A DNA stretch of 64,000 bases from SZUA-36 sp963704855 (lineage in GTDB: Bacteria > Pseudomonadota > Gammaproteobacteria > Xanthomonadales > SZUA-36): assembly GCA_963704855.1 (NCBI GenBank), contig CAVPHY010000010.1:146307-210306 (forward strand), read 5' to 3'. Below, piece after piece: positions 34,612-44,340 of this stretch; positions within the stretch are counted from its first letter, which is position 1; each line of letters starts with the position of its first letter. The notes beneath the pieces were generated by a model. It did not search any database, was not told the DNA's origin, and saw only the letters and a list, made by a program, of their open reading frames with translations. The position numbers and the translations under genes were made by a program.

Positions 34612-34620
34612 TGCTATGAT
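34612..34620 (+). promoter_or_regulatory. Possible extended -10 promoter for the membrane PPase
   Basis: TGCTATGAT is an extended -10 (TGnTATAAT) with one mismatch, about 44 bases before the ATG of the pyrophosphatase. A well-spaced -35 was not found, so this is tentative. It would give the pyrophosphatase its own transcript in addition to read-through from pfp. Confidence 0.35.
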
Positions 34621-34663
34621 GCGCGCATCAAAATAATCAATTCATCCTGGGAGAGAAAACACC

Positions 34664-36793
34664 ATGTTTGGAATTTCAATTACAGTCAGCACAGCGCTTT
34701 CTTTGCTGGGTCTGGCCATCGCTTTTTTCTATATGAAAAAGGTCATGAGCGTACCGTTGGATATGGGTCTGGACGAAAAGGACAGCAAACGGCTCAAGTT
34801 CATTCATGGCGCAATTGCAGAAGGTGCAATGGCCTTCCTCAAGCAGGAATATAAATTCCTGACCATTTTTATGCTCTCGTTTGCCGCCATTATCGTGGTG
34901 CTTATTGATGACTCACATACACCGGATTATCGTGAAGGTATCTATACCGCCGGCGCTTTTCTGTTTGGCGGGTTTATCTCGATTATGTCCGGTTACATTG
35001 GCATGAAGGTCGCCACGCAAGGTAATGCGCGCACCACCGTGTCTGCCAAGAAAGATATTTCTCACGCATTCGATGTTGCCATCAATTCAGGCGCCGTTAT
35101 GGGTTTTGCCCTCGTCAGCCTCGCAGTGCTTGGCCTCGTTATTATTTACGTTGTGATGAGTTGGCTGATGGCTGATCTTGGCACAGAAAACAACCACGTC
35201 CTGATGGAAGTGATCGCGGGCTTTGGTCTCGGCGGGTCAACCATCGCACTGTTTGCACGTGTAGGTGGTGGTATTTTCACCAAGGCCGCCGACGTGGGTG
35301 CCGACCTGGTGGGTAAAGTCGAGCAGGGTATTCCTGAAGATGATCCGAGAAACCCCGCTGTTATCGCCGATAACGTGGGTGACAACGTGGGTGACGTTGC
35401 AGGTATGGGCGCCGATCTTTTTGGCTCCTGCGCCGAGAGCACCTGTGCGGCCATGGTAATTTCCGCGGTTGCATTTGCAGCGGACCCCAACGCCCTTCTG
35501 TACCCAATCCTGATCAGTGCCGTGGGCATTCCTATCAGCTTTATTACCAAGCTGCTGGTTGGTGTAAAGACCGAGCATGATGTTGCACCGGCGCTGATGA
35601 AACTGCTTGTCATCTCCAGTGTGTTGATGGCGATTGTCATGTATTTCGCAACCATGGCGTTGATACCGGGCTCGTTTGAGCTGGGTGGCAAAATTTACTC
35701 CAGCATGGGTGTTTACTGGTGCTTCTTCTCCGGCCTGGTTGCCGGCCTGGCTGTTGGTCTGTTAACGGGTTATTACACCTCGGACAAATATGGCCCGGTA
35801 AAAGAGGTTGCCAAGTCCTGTGAAACAGGTGTTGCGACCAACATCATTTACGGCCTGGCGCTGGGTTACAAGAGTACGGTACTGCCTTATCTGTGTATCG
35901 CGGTCAGTATTTTCGTTTCCTGGAACCTGGCCGGTATGTACGGTGTGGCCATCGCTTCTCTGGGCATGCTCGGTACACTGGTGGTCGCCTTGACGATCGA
36001 TGCCTATGGCCCGGTTGCCGACAATGCCGGTGGTATCGCTGAAATGGTCGGTCTCGATAAAGAAGTACGTCGTCGTACCGATATCCTGGATTCTGCCGGC
36101 AACACGACAGCCGCGATCGGTAAAGGCTTCGCGATCGGCGCGGCCATCCTGACCTCGCTGGCGTTGTTTGCCGCTTTCATCACCGCCTCTGAAAAACTCT
36201 CGGGCGCACCCATTAACATGAGCCTGCTTGACCCGATGATCTACACCAGTGTGTTCATCGGAGCGGTGCTGCCATTCCTGTTTACGGCAATGACGATGAA
36301 ATCTGTCGGTAAAGCCGCATTTGCCATGATCGAAGAGGTGCGTCACCAGTTCAAGACCATCCCGGGTATCATGGAAGGAACCGGCAAACCCAACTACGCA
36401 CAGTGTGTCGCGATCTCGACCCAGGCGGCCTTGCGTGAAATGATTGCCCCTGGTGTGCTGATCATGGGTACACCATTGGTGGCCGGCTACCTGTTTGGTG
36501 TTCAGGCCGTGGCCGGTATCCTGGTTGGATCACTGGTTTGTGGCGGTGTACTTGCCATCGCTTCATCCAACAGTGGTGGTGCCTGGGATAATGCCAAGAA
36601 GTTTATCGAAGCGGGTAACCATGGTGGCAAGGGTTCGGATTGTCACCATGCTGCAGTGGTCGGCGATACCGTGGGTGATCCCCTGAAGGATACTTCCGGT
36701 CCGTCACTGAATATCCTGATCAAGCTGTCAGCCATCCTGAGCCTGGTGTTCGCACCGTTTTTTGTTCAGTACGGTGGAGTTTTGCTGGGTTAA
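34664..36793 (+). CDS. hppA: Membrane-bound pyrophosphatase, K+-dependent type (ion-pumping)
   Basis: This 709-residue protein with about 16 transmembrane segments hydrolyses PPi and pumps H+ and/or Na+. Hallmarks are the DVGADLVGKVEQGIPEDDPRNP active-site segment (near residues 208-229), DNVGDNVGDVAGMGADLF, and SDCHHAAVVGDTVGDPLKDTSGP near the end. At the K+ signature it reads GNTTAAIGKG (residues 479-488): Ala483 and Gly486 match K+-dependent enzymes rather than the Lys of K+-independent ones. Whether the pumped ion is H+ or Na+ cannot be settled here. GGGAGAG precedes the ATG. It ends in a strong terminator. Confidence 0.95.
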   Translation: MFGISITVSTALSLLGLAIAFFYMKKVMSVPLDMGLDEKDSKRLKFIHGAIAEGAMAFLKQEYKFLTIFMLSFAAIIVVLIDDSHTPDYREGIYTAGAFLFGGFISIMSGYIGMKVATQGNARTTVSAKKDISHAFDVAINSGAVMGFALVSLAVLGLVIIYVVMSWLMADLGTENNHVLMEVIAGFGLGGSTIALFARVGGGIFTKAADVGADLVGKVEQGIPEDDPRNPAVIADNVGDNVGDVAGMGADLFGSCAESTCAAMVISAVAFAADPNALLYPILISAVGIPISFITKLLVGVKTEHDVAPALMKLLVISSVLMAIVMYFATMALIPGSFELGGKIYSSMGVYWCFFSGLVAGLAVGLLTGYYTSDKYGPVKEVAKSCETGVATNIIYGLALGYKSTVLPYLCIAVSIFVSWNLAGMYGVAIASLGMLGTLVVALTIDAYGPVADNAGGIAEMVGLDKEVRRRTDILDSAGNTTAAIGKGFAIGAAILTSLALFAAFITASEKLSGAPINMSLLDPMIYTSVFIGAVLPFLFTAMTMKSVGKAAFAMIEEVRHQFKTIPGIMEGTGKPNYAQCVAISTQAALREMIAPGVLIMGTPLVAGYLFGVQAVAGILVGSLVCGGVLAIASSNSGGAWDNAKKFIEAGNHGGKGSDCHHAAVVGDTVGDPLKDTSGPSLNILIKLSAILSLVFAPFFVQYGGVLLG

Positions 36794-36812
36794 TATCCAG
36801 TCAAGCACTATG

Positions 36813-36840
36813 AAAAAGGGGCCGTACGGCCCCTTTTTTT
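36813..36840 (+). terminator. Rho-independent terminator, bidirectional
   Basis: An uninterrupted palindrome (AAAAAGGGGCCGTACGGCCC then a T run) centred at 36825 follows the pyrophosphatase. Its A and T flanks let it work on both strands, serving the convergent DUF4833 gene as well. Confidence 0.9.
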
Positions 36841-36871
36841 ACCTTCTCAATTTCGAGGAGTCGAACTCGCG

Positions 36872-37381
36872 TCAGGGAAAAAGTTTTTCGTAACGGGCCT
36901 CGCCGGTTTCCATGTCAGTTCCAAACAACTCCACGTAGCGGACATCCAATGACCAGCCATGGCGGGTTGCATCGATATACATCTTTTCAAAGAATGCAGG
37001 AGCGCCATCGATCGTGATGGTTGCACGATATACATTCCCGCTACGGATGACTTCAATATCCCGCCCTACATCGGCCTTCATGTGCAGCACGGCCGATTCC
37101 CTGCTTTTGTCGAGCTCCGTATCGAAACCGTAGGCAAAGGTTTGCTGTAACCAGCTGAGCTTCTGTTCCTGCCCGTGTTCGTTAAGACGTATCCAGTAAG
37201 CAATGACAGGTTCTTTTCTGAACAACCTGCCATCCGCCCTGACCTGCGCGTCATACTGGACGATGTTGGCATTTTTTGATCGCTCAATGTGGAACAGATG
37301 CTGTCGGACCGGTGTTTCGGCCTGTGCCGGGAGTGGCAAACTGAGCAACGCTGATACCAGTAGCGTGGTAATTATTCGCAT
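36872..37381 (-). CDS. DUF4833 family exported protein
   Basis: This 169-residue protein has a signal peptide ending at AQAE (residue 22). The mature domain matches DUF4833: HLFHIERSKNANIVQYDAQV near residues 28-47, PVIAYWIRL, QQTFAYGF and FFEKMYIDATRHG. The function of the family is unknown; predicted location is periplasmic. Single gene convergent with the membrane pyrophosphatase. The upstream 270-base gap (37382-37653) holds no gene I can support. Confidence 0.82.
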   Translation of the reverse strand: MRIITTLLVSALLSLPLPAQAETPVRQHLFHIERSKNANIVQYDAQVRADGRLFRKEPVIAYWIRLNEHGQEQKLSWLQQTFAYGFDTELDKSRESAVLHMKADVGRDIEVIRSGNVYRATITIDGAPAFFEKMYIDATRHGWSLDVRYVELFGTDMETGEARYEKLFP

Positions 37382-37653
37382 CTGAGTTTCTGGCCAGTCC
37401 CGTGTGGATTTGATTTGAGGTTAGATTGGAGTGTTGAGGCTTGTCAAACCGTAAGCTCGTATTGAGAGTGCGGATTGAATGTGTTTGTCCCGGAATTTTG
37501 GCTGGCTGGTTTCTGTTTGGCTTTTGTCGGCATCGTTAATCCGCTATTCTGGAGTCGGGAAATCGGGCCGCCTGTTCACGGGCTAGTAAACCGCAACGGG
37601 AGTGGGCTCAAGCCCCGTTGGCGTGCGTGCTGTACGGGCTATTTGAATCGCAA

Positions 37654-38643
37654 ATGGCGAAAACTATGAATAGGTTCCAGGATATATTGTGCGTGTTCCC
37701 AGGCGGACGGCCAGATGCATCGGCACTGCAACGGGCCGTTTCCCTTGCGCAAAGCAACCAGTCACGGTTGACGGTGGTAGCGGTCTCGGCGCCCATATCA
37801 ATTGGCATGGGAATGCCAGAGGATGGCCCCATATCCACTGAGCTGAAGGCATCGCAGGTCAAGATCATGGAGCAAAACATTGCGTCTGTGGTGGAGCCCT
37901 ATCTGGAGCGCGTAAAAATCGAGACCGGTGTGCTGGTTGGTATTCAATTCCTGGAGATCATCAGGCAGGTATTACGTAACGGGCATGACCTGGTGATCAA
38001 GGTTCCCGAACCACAGGACTGGCTCGACCGGTTTCTGGGCAGTGAGGATATGCACCTGTTGCGGAAATGCCCTTGCCCGGTATGGCTGATCAAACCTTCG
38101 GTTCCAAGCCCGTTCCGGCGCGTAGTCGCATCGATTGACGTGAGTCACATTTATCCAACGGCCGAAATGGGAGCGCGTAAATCACTGAACCAGCAGATTC
38201 TCGCAATGGCCAGCTCACTTGCCCTGGCCGAATCTGCCGAGTTGCATATTGTTCATGCCTGGCAGGCTGCTGGGGAAAGCGCCATGCGAAAGGCAGTGGT
38301 GAAGAAGTCTGACCGGGATGTGGAGGCCTATGTCGAACAGGTCCGGCAGGATCACAAGACCAATCTGGATGAACTGCTTCAGAGCATGGCGCGAGATATC
38401 GGCAAAGAAGCCTTTGAGATGCTGAAGCCCCGCTTGCACCTACTCAAGGGCAGGGCGCGTAAGGAGATACCCCTCCTGATCGAAGAGTTGAAAGCCGACG
38501 TCCTCGTCATGGGCACCGTCGCCCGCACCGGTATCCCCGGAATTATTTCAGGTAATACGGCGGAATCGATCCTGAACCAGATCCAGTGCTCTGTTTTGGC
38601 GATCAAGCCGCCTGGGTTCGAAACGCCTGTCACCCTGGTTTAG
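37654..38643 (+). CDS. Tandem universal stress protein (UspE-like)
   Basis: This protein of about 329 residues has two Usp domains. The first contains ILCVFPGGRPDA, HDLVIKVPEP and CPCPVWLIKPS. The second runs from VVASIDVSH through LKADVLVMGTVARTGIPGIISGNTAESIL to CSVLAIKPPGF, with the G-x2-G-x9-G-S/N nucleotide-binding pattern in the second domain. UspE-type proteins act in stress survival without a known enzymatic role. ATG 37654 and ATG 37666 are both possible, and an in-frame start at 37618 is too far upstream of the domain; no clear ribosome binding site decides. Confidence 0.88.
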   Translation: MAKTMNRFQDILCVFPGGRPDASALQRAVSLAQSNQSRLTVVAVSAPISIGMGMPEDGPISTELKASQVKIMEQNIASVVEPYLERVKIETGVLVGIQFLEIIRQVLRNGHDLVIKVPEPQDWLDRFLGSEDMHLLRKCPCPVWLIKPSVPSPFRRVVASIDVSHIYPTAEMGARKSLNQQILAMASSLALAESAELHIVHAWQAAGESAMRKAVVKKSDRDVEAYVEQVRQDHKTNLDELLQSMARDIGKEAFEMLKPRLHLLKGRARKEIPLLIEELKADVLVMGTVARTGIPGIISGNTAESILNQIQCSVLAIKPPGFETPVTLV

Positions 38644-38651
38644 GTTTGTGG

Positions 38652-39494
38652 TTACTGGGTAGTGGGTAATTGAACAGATGTGACGGTCACGTTGAAGAAC
38701 GGGAAGTATTCGTCTGTTTCAAAGAAATTGCCGGCTTCGATTTTGGTTGGCAGGCGAAACCCGTCAAATTTCTTGAACTCCGAAAGATAGCCACCAAAAG
38801 GCTGGAGTTTGAATTCCTTCGCCATATTGGCATTTGACCAGCGTTGAAACACCACCCTGGTTGGTCTGCCATCGGCGTCGACGGACAGGTCAACGGCCTG
38901 CTCCAGCCCCCAGCGCGTCACTGTCACACGGGCGGTTGATTCGTCTATGGGGCTCCAATGAACATCCTCGCCGGGCAAAAGGGCAGCAGGTGTCCAGAAT
39001 ACCGCTTCGGCGATATAGCGTCCGAAGGCTGACCTGGCAAGGTCAGCATTTCCGCCGGCCCGGGCGACCGGTGCGATACCCAGCAACCAGAAGCGGCTCC
39101 AGCTGTGACCTTCCACGGCACTATCGGAACCTGACACCCTCATCAGGCCGCTTCCTGAGTTCATCACCCAAACAAAGCCATGAGGTGCTGCAAGGATCTG
39201 TTTGGCGCGCATCGGCATGTAGTTGGGCTTAGCCTTGTTGCCGAGGCTGAACTCTCCCTCCATGGTTATGATGGCGACCGTGTAGAGCGGTGTACCTGGG
39301 CTGATGGTGTATAGAAAGTAGCGCTGCGCCGGTTCTGGCAGGCCATGGATCATCGAATGATCAAATGTGCCGGGGTCAGCTGGCTGATGCGCAGCCAACT
39401 TGGCCCATACCTTTGCATCGGTGCGGTGATCGGACCATCGCCAAGCACCCAGCACGGCTGCGATAATCACTGTTATTGCCAATAAAATTCCCAT
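38652..39494 (-). CDS. DUF6544 family protein with N-terminal membrane anchor
   Basis: This 280-residue protein has one N-terminal transmembrane segment (residues 3-18), then the family blocks GLPEPAQRYFLYTI, PMRAKQILAAPHGFVWVM, RYIAEAVFWTPAALLPGEDVHW and ARVTVTRWG. These match DUF6544, whose function is unknown. It lies 20 bases downstream of the RND permease stop on the same strand and may be the last gene of that TetR-controlled operon. Confidence 0.75.
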   Translation of the reverse strand: MGILLAITVIIAAVLGAWRWSDHRTDAKVWAKLAAHQPADPGTFDHSMIHGLPEPAQRYFLYTISPGTPLYTVAIITMEGEFSLGNKAKPNYMPMRAKQILAAPHGFVWVMNSGSGLMRVSGSDSAVEGHSWSRFWLLGIAPVARAGGNADLARSAFGRYIAEAVFWTPAALLPGEDVHWSPIDESTARVTVTRWGLEQAVDLSVDADGRPTRVVFQRWSNANMAKEFKLQPFGGYLSEFKKFDGFRLPTKIEAGNFFETDEYFPFFNVTVTSVQLPTTQ

Positions 39495-39513
39495 AAAAAC
39501 CGGTCTGTACTAA

Positions 39514-42500
39514 TTACTTTCGATTTTCCAGCGCCCCTTCGACCAACGAGTAAACTGCCGGCACTACGACCAGTGACAGCAGTGTCGAGCTTATCATGCC
39601 GCCGATTACTGCGACGGCCATCGGCGCGTTGGCATCCGAACCGGCGCCGGCGCCGAATGCTGCAGGCAGCATGGCCAGGATGATGGTCAGCGAAGTCATC
39701 AGGATCGGGCGCAGCCGTATCGGGCAGGCTTCTTTCAGGGATTGTTCGATGCTCTTGCCGTCGGCCCGGCGCTGGTTGGTCAGGTCGACCAGCAGGATCG
39801 AGTTCTTGGCCACCAGGCCCATCAACAGCACCAGCCCGATCATGGAAAAGATATTAAGCGTGTGACCGGTTGCCCACAGTGAAACCACCCCGCCGATAAT
39901 GGCCAGTGGCTGTGCGACCATGATGATGAAAGGCTGTATAAACGAGTTGAACTGGCTTGCGAGCACCATGTAAACGAGGATGATCGCGACCACGAAGGCG
40001 AAGATCATGTAGTAAAGGGTTTTGCCAAACTCCTCCGCACGCCCGGACATGCTGACCTCGTAACCCAGCGGCAGCAGACCTTCGGTGGCCGCGTATACCA
40101 TGTCGACGGCTTCACCCAGGGAAACAATCGGTGTGCTGTAAAAGTTGGCGGCGTATTGGAGGTCATGCCGTGAAATGACCGCGGCGCCAAGTTTAGGTTC
40201 GAGGCTGACCAGGTTGGCCAGGCTTACCATCTCACCGTCTGAGGAACGCAGGTATATTTTGGCGATGTCTTCAGCGTAATCGAGTTGGCCTTTGTCCGCT
40301 TTGAGTCGTATGTCGTAACGTTCACCATCGCCGGGATCATCATTGAAACGTGCGATATCGAGACCGCTGGCCATCACGTTTATCGCAAGTGCAACATCCC
40401 CCGTGGTCAAACCCAGGCTGCGAATCAGGGAGCGATTCATTTCTGTTTTCAGTTGCGGCAGGTCGAGTTGCAGTTCCAGATCGAGGTTGCCGATCTCAGG
40501 TTGCTGATCCAGACGTTTTTTGACGATATCAGCCAGGCGGGCGACCTCGCTGAGGTCAGGGCCGCTGAGTATGAAATACAGGGGCTCGCCGCGGTTACCG
40601 CCAACCATGGGCATGGGTGAAGGAAAGGCCTGTACCCCGGCGATTCCGGCCAGGTCCGATTGCAGTTTCCGGATCATTTCGACCTGGCTTAATTCGCGTT
40701 CCTCCCAGGAAACCATCCTGACCAGGAAACTGGCCTTGCTGACCTGGCGTGAACGGTCTGCGCCAACGGTGACAAAGTAGCTCGCGATGTCCTCATCACC
40801 GGCAAGGACTTCTTCAATCTCCCTGATCTTTTCTTCCGTGTAGTTGATGGAAGAACCAATGGGTGTCTTGACACTTATGATAAAACGGCCTTCATCCTGC
40901 TCCGGCATAAATCCTGAACCGGTATGGCTGAAGAAATATCCGCTGGAAAGCACCACCGCGAGTGTCACCCAGGCGACCAGGCGGCGGTTGCCCAGGGAGA
41001 AGTTCAAGAGCCTCGCGTACGTCCTGTCCATGGCCTGGAAACCACGGTCCATCAGGTGGAACAGCTTGCCGTGCTTTCTTTCGACTTTCAGGAAACGCGA
41101 GCACAGCATCGGTGTGAGTGTGAGTGAAACAAACAGCGATGCCAGCACACCGAAGGTTACCACCACGGCAAAGGCCTCAAAAAACCGGCCGATAATGCCT
41201 TTCATAAAAATGACGGGTGCAAAAATGGCAACCAGCGTCAGGGTGGCTGCCATCACGGCGAATACGACCTGGCGTGTACCCTGAATGGCGGCGTCCACGC
41301 GTCCCGAACCGTGTTCCTCGGCATGCCGGTAGATGTTTTCGAGCACCACGATGGCGTCATCGACCACCACGCCGATCAGCAACAACAGACCGAGCATGGT
41401 CATCGTGTTGAATGTGTAGCCCAGGAAGTACATGACCGCGATCGCACCCAGCAGCGAAACCGGGATGGCGACGGCGATGATCAATGTGGAGCGCATGTTT
41501 TTGAGAAACAGTAAAACCACGAGCGCGGTCAGCAGGGCACCGGAAACCAGGTGCTCTTCCAGTGAGTCTACAACACCCTGGGTCAGGTCCCCGTCATCGT
41601 GTGCAATGCCAAGCTCAATACCCGGGGGCAGCCGGGGTATCAGCTCTTCATTCATGCGGCGCTTTATTTCGTCGACTATTGCCACGGTATTGGCATCCTG
41701 TACCTTGAGTATGCCGATACCCACCGTTGGCCGGCCGTTAAAACGGGCCAGCTCGCGAAAATCCGCCAGGCCGTCTTCGATACGGGCGAAATCCTGCAAA
41801 CGTTGTGGCGCGCCACCGCTGTAACTGACGATCATTTCACCCAGTTGCTCAGGGTCGTGATATTCAAGATCCAGCTCCAGCAGGGTTTCCTTTTGTTCGT
41901 TGATGAGGAACCCGCCCGGCAGGCGCAGGTGCTCGCGATTGAACATCTGGACAACATCCGGCACCGTGATGCCAAGCTGCTTCATCCGCACGGGATCAAG
42001 GTTGACCCGGATCGTGCGCCGCAGCTCTCCACCGAGCTGGATTTCGCCTACCCCATCAATCGTCTCGAGGCGTTTCTTGATGACGTTCCTGGCGTACTGA
42101 TTCAGCTGTTGTAGCGTGCGGTCGCCACTCAGGGTCAGCCACATGACGGGCAAGGCGCCGATCTCAATCTTGGCCACCACCGGTGGCTCGGCTTCATCGG
42201 GCAGGTCTCTCAGTATCCGGTTTACCCGAGCCTGGACCTCGTTAAAGGCGACATTGACATCCTTTTCCATATTAAAGCGAATGTTGATGGATGAAACACC
42301 GGGTGATGAGTTCGACTGGATATGATCGATGCCAGGCGAGCTGTTGACCACGGATTCAATCAGGTTGGTAACACTGGCATCGATGATTTCAGGTGTGGCA
42401 CCGGGCAAAATAGTGGTCACGGAGATCATTGGAAACTCGACGGTGGGATAGCGGTCAACACCGATGTCCCTGTAGCTGATGATGCCAAACAGCACCATCA

Positions 42501-42558
42501 CTGCGGACAGCATGTAGGCGAATACATGCCGTTTGATGGAAATTTCGGGTAAGTTCAA
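39514..42558 (-). CDS. RND efflux transporter permease (HAE1-type)
   Basis: This 1014-residue inner-membrane permease has 12 transmembrane segments and two large periplasmic loops. It begins LPEISIKRHVFAYML, a typical RND start. The proton-relay pair lies in TM4, GVVVDDAIVVLENIYRH near residues 400-416, and C-terminal LVGLVAKNSILLVDL-type segments repeat the motif. It works with the adjacent membrane fusion protein and an outer-membrane TolC-type channel to export hydrophobic compounds. The operon lacks its own OMF gene; the TolC-like protein at 6.2-7.5 kb is a candidate partner. Substrate unknown. One base separates it from the adaptor gene. Confidence 0.95.
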   Translation of the reverse strand: MNLPEISIKRHVFAYMLSAVMVLFGIISYRDIGVDRYPTVEFPMISVTTILPGATPEIIDASVTNLIESVVNSSPGIDHIQSNSSPGVSSINIRFNMEKDVNVAFNEVQARVNRILRDLPDEAEPPVVAKIEIGALPVMWLTLSGDRTLQQLNQYARNVIKKRLETIDGVGEIQLGGELRRTIRVNLDPVRMKQLGITVPDVVQMFNREHLRLPGGFLINEQKETLLELDLEYHDPEQLGEMIVSYSGGAPQRLQDFARIEDGLADFRELARFNGRPTVGIGILKVQDANTVAIVDEIKRRMNEELIPRLPPGIELGIAHDDGDLTQGVVDSLEEHLVSGALLTALVVLLFLKNMRSTLIIAVAIPVSLLGAIAVMYFLGYTFNTMTMLGLLLLIGVVVDDAIVVLENIYRHAEEHGSGRVDAAIQGTRQVVFAVMAATLTLVAIFAPVIFMKGIIGRFFEAFAVVVTFGVLASLFVSLTLTPMLCSRFLKVERKHGKLFHLMDRGFQAMDRTYARLLNFSLGNRRLVAWVTLAVVLSSGYFFSHTGSGFMPEQDEGRFIISVKTPIGSSINYTEEKIREIEEVLAGDEDIASYFVTVGADRSRQVSKASFLVRMVSWEERELSQVEMIRKLQSDLAGIAGVQAFPSPMPMVGGNRGEPLYFILSGPDLSEVARLADIVKKRLDQQPEIGNLDLELQLDLPQLKTEMNRSLIRSLGLTTGDVALAINVMASGLDIARFNDDPGDGERYDIRLKADKGQLDYAEDIAKIYLRSSDGEMVSLANLVSLEPKLGAAVISRHDLQYAANFYSTPIVSLGEAVDMVYAATEGLLPLGYEVSMSGRAEEFGKTLYYMIFAFVVAIILVYMVLASQFNSFIQPFIIMVAQPLAIIGGVVSLWATGHTLNIFSMIGLVLLMGLVAKNSILLVDLTNQRRADGKSIEQSLKEACPIRLRPILMTSLTIILAMLPAAFGAGAGSDANAPMAVAVIGGMISSTLLSLVVVPAVYSLVEGALENRK

Positions 42559-42559
42559 C

Positions 42560-43660
42560 TTACTGGCTCCGAATTGTCACACTCGCACCATCGGTCAGAA
42601 AAGCCGCGCCGTCGGTTGCGATTGTTTCACCGTCTTCGATCCCGCTGATGATTTCAACCAGGCCGCCTTCCTCGTGACCGGTTTTGACCAGTCGGGCCTC
42701 TGCCATGTCGCCGTTAATGAAATAGACCACCTCGCCGGCAGGCCGTCGCACCACGCTGATGTTGGGCACCAGAACGGCCTGTTTGCGTGTTTCCACCAGC
42801 ACCTTGCCGGTAAGGGTCGCGCCCGGCCTCAGGTCGCCCGGGTTTTCGAGGTCAACAATCGCCATCACCGCCCGGCTGCCCGAACCAATGGTCGGTTGCA
42901 GGTCGGTAATGTGTCCCGCTGCAATTACCCCCGGTGTCAGCGGGCTGTAGATTTCTGCGGGCTGTCCAATCGTGATCCTCAAAGCCACGGTTTCGGGGTA
43001 GGGCAGCCACGCCTGTAGCTGGTCGGGACGGGTGACTTCGAACAATGCCTGTCCGCGTCTTACAAAATCCCCGGTTGCAATAAGACGTCTTTGGACAACA
43101 CCCGAAACGGGTGCAACGATTCGGGATTTGTTCAGCAGGTCATCGACAATGGCAAGCTGGGCAAGGGCTGCTTTGTGGTCTGCCTGGAATGCGTCCAGTT
43201 GTTCCCTGGCATCATCGAGTTGGGTCTGGGAAGACAGATTTTTTGCAGAGAGTTTTTCCAGGCGTTCAACCCGCCGCTTACCATTTGCAATATGTACTTC
43301 GAGGCGTTCGATCCCTGCCTGCGCGGCCCGTTGTTGTAATAACAGGTTGGAGGTATCGGTTTCTGCGAGTAATTGTCCCTTCTCGATGTGGTCGCCGGTA
43401 TCGGCAGTAACCGCGGTGATACGGCCTTCCACTTCCGCCGCCAGTGTCGGCGCCGACAGACTGTGAACCTGGCCGACCGTTTGCAGCCAGATTGGCAGGT
43501 CCATGGTTTCCGCCTGGCGGGTCGAAATCGGCACTGCGGCGCTGTTTTCGGTTGTGTTGGCTTCGGTTTGATTCTCACTGCCGCACGCACTGAACAGCAA
43601 TACCAGCATTGACGCCAAACCTGCCCGGTTGATTATATTGCTATCGGCATGATTCAGCAT
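42560..43660 (-). CDS. RND efflux periplasmic adaptor (membrane fusion protein)
   Basis: This 366-residue adaptor has an N-terminal lipoprotein signal with a lipobox ending LFSACG (Cys near residue 27), then a biotinyl-lipoyl-like domain (VEGRITAVTADTGDHIEKGQLLAE), a coiled-coil hairpin (about residues 110-165), the second lipoyl half (VAPVSGVVQRRLIATGDFVRRGQ) and beta-barrel/MP domains. It bridges the permease to a TolC-type channel. Its start overlaps the TetR gene stop by seven bases, so regulator, adaptor and permease form one transcript. Confidence 0.93.
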   Translation of the reverse strand: MLNHADSNIINRAGLASMLVLLFSACGSENQTEANTTENSAAVPISTRQAETMDLPIWLQTVGQVHSLSAPTLAAEVEGRITAVTADTGDHIEKGQLLAETDTSNLLLQQRAAQAGIERLEVHIANGKRRVERLEKLSAKNLSSQTQLDDAREQLDAFQADHKAALAQLAIVDDLLNKSRIVAPVSGVVQRRLIATGDFVRRGQALFEVTRPDQLQAWLPYPETVALRITIGQPAEIYSPLTPGVIAAGHITDLQPTIGSGSRAVMAIVDLENPGDLRPGATLTGKVLVETRKQAVLVPNISVVRRPAGEVVYFINGDMAEARLVKTGHEEGGLVEIISGIEDGETIATDGAAFLTDGASVTIRSQ

Positions 43661-44295
43661 GAGCTGTCTCCTTTATGAAGCATGCCGTTGATCAACAGGT
43701 CCATAACGCCTTTGCTGAAGGCGCTGGCGTCATCGACAAATTCGAATTCAGGAATGTGCTGCATGGCCGGGGAGGCCTGGAAGAAGAACATGTTGGCCGA
43801 CACGATCATGAAAGCGGCCAGTATCGGATCAATGTCCTTGCGAAATTCGTTTTTCTGCTGGCCCTGGCTCACCATGGCTACCAGCCTGCTGAAAACCTCA
43901 CCCATGACCAACCTGGTTAGCTCCTCTCCGTGTTGTGATTCTTCGGACAGGGTTTCACGCAGTATCAGTTGCGTACTTCGTTTGTGTCCGAGGATATTCT
44001 CAAGCTGACCGGCGGAAAACCCGCCAAGGCGTTCCCGGAATGTGCCCGGCGCATCTTCCAGCGCATCAAGCAAGGCCGAAGAACGCCGAACCGCGGTTTT
44101 CATTACCGCCAGGTACAGGTCGTTCTTGTTTTTGAAGTGGTGGTAGATGTTGGGCTTGCTGGTATTGGCGAGACCGGCGATGGCGCTCATCGATACGGCA
44201 TCAAAACCCTTTTGGGCAAACAGGATTTCAGCAGCTTCAAGTATGGCCTGCTCGCCACCGGAGGTGCTGGTTTTAGCTTTGGGTTGATTTTGCAT
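43654..44295 (-). CDS. TetR/AcrR family regulator of the RND pump
   Basis: This 213-residue repressor has the N-terminal helix-turn-helix at about residues 15-60 (ILEAAEILFAQKGFDAVSMSAIAGLANTSKPNIYHHFKNK spans it) and a helical ligand-binding domain. TetR proteins of this layout repress adjacent RND genes until a ligand binds. An upstream ATG (44361) is in frame, but it would place the palindromic operator inside the coding region, so ATG 44295 is chosen. Confidence 0.9.
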   Translation of the reverse strand: MQNQPKAKTSTSGGEQAILEAAEILFAQKGFDAVSMSAIAGLANTSKPNIYHHFKNKNDLYLAVMKTAVRRSSALLDALEDAPGTFRERLGGFSAGQLENILGHKRSTQLILRETLSEESQHGEELTRLVMGEVFSRLVAMVSQGQQKNEFRKDIDPILAAFMIVSANMFFFQASPAMQHIPEFEFVDDASAFSKGVMDLLINGMLHKGDSSC

Positions 44296-44320
44296 GTATC
44301 TGGCCTTGCATCTAAGGGCT

Positions 44321-44340
44321 GACCGAACGGTCGGTAAGTA
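44321..44340. promoter_or_regulatory. Probable TetR operator (GACCG-AA-CGGTC palindrome)
   Basis: The sequence GACCGAACGGTC is a perfect 5+2+5 palindrome, followed by GGTAAG, resembling known TetR/AcrR-type operators of the ACCGnnCGGT class. It lies 26-45 bases before the chosen start of the TetR gene, in the gap shared with dsbD, so it could also touch the dsbD promoter. Confidence 0.7.

Noticed and set aside
37475..37669. Small plus-strand open frame before the universal stress protein
   Set aside because: No ribosome binding site, no recognisable family, and overlaps the start of the Usp gene.
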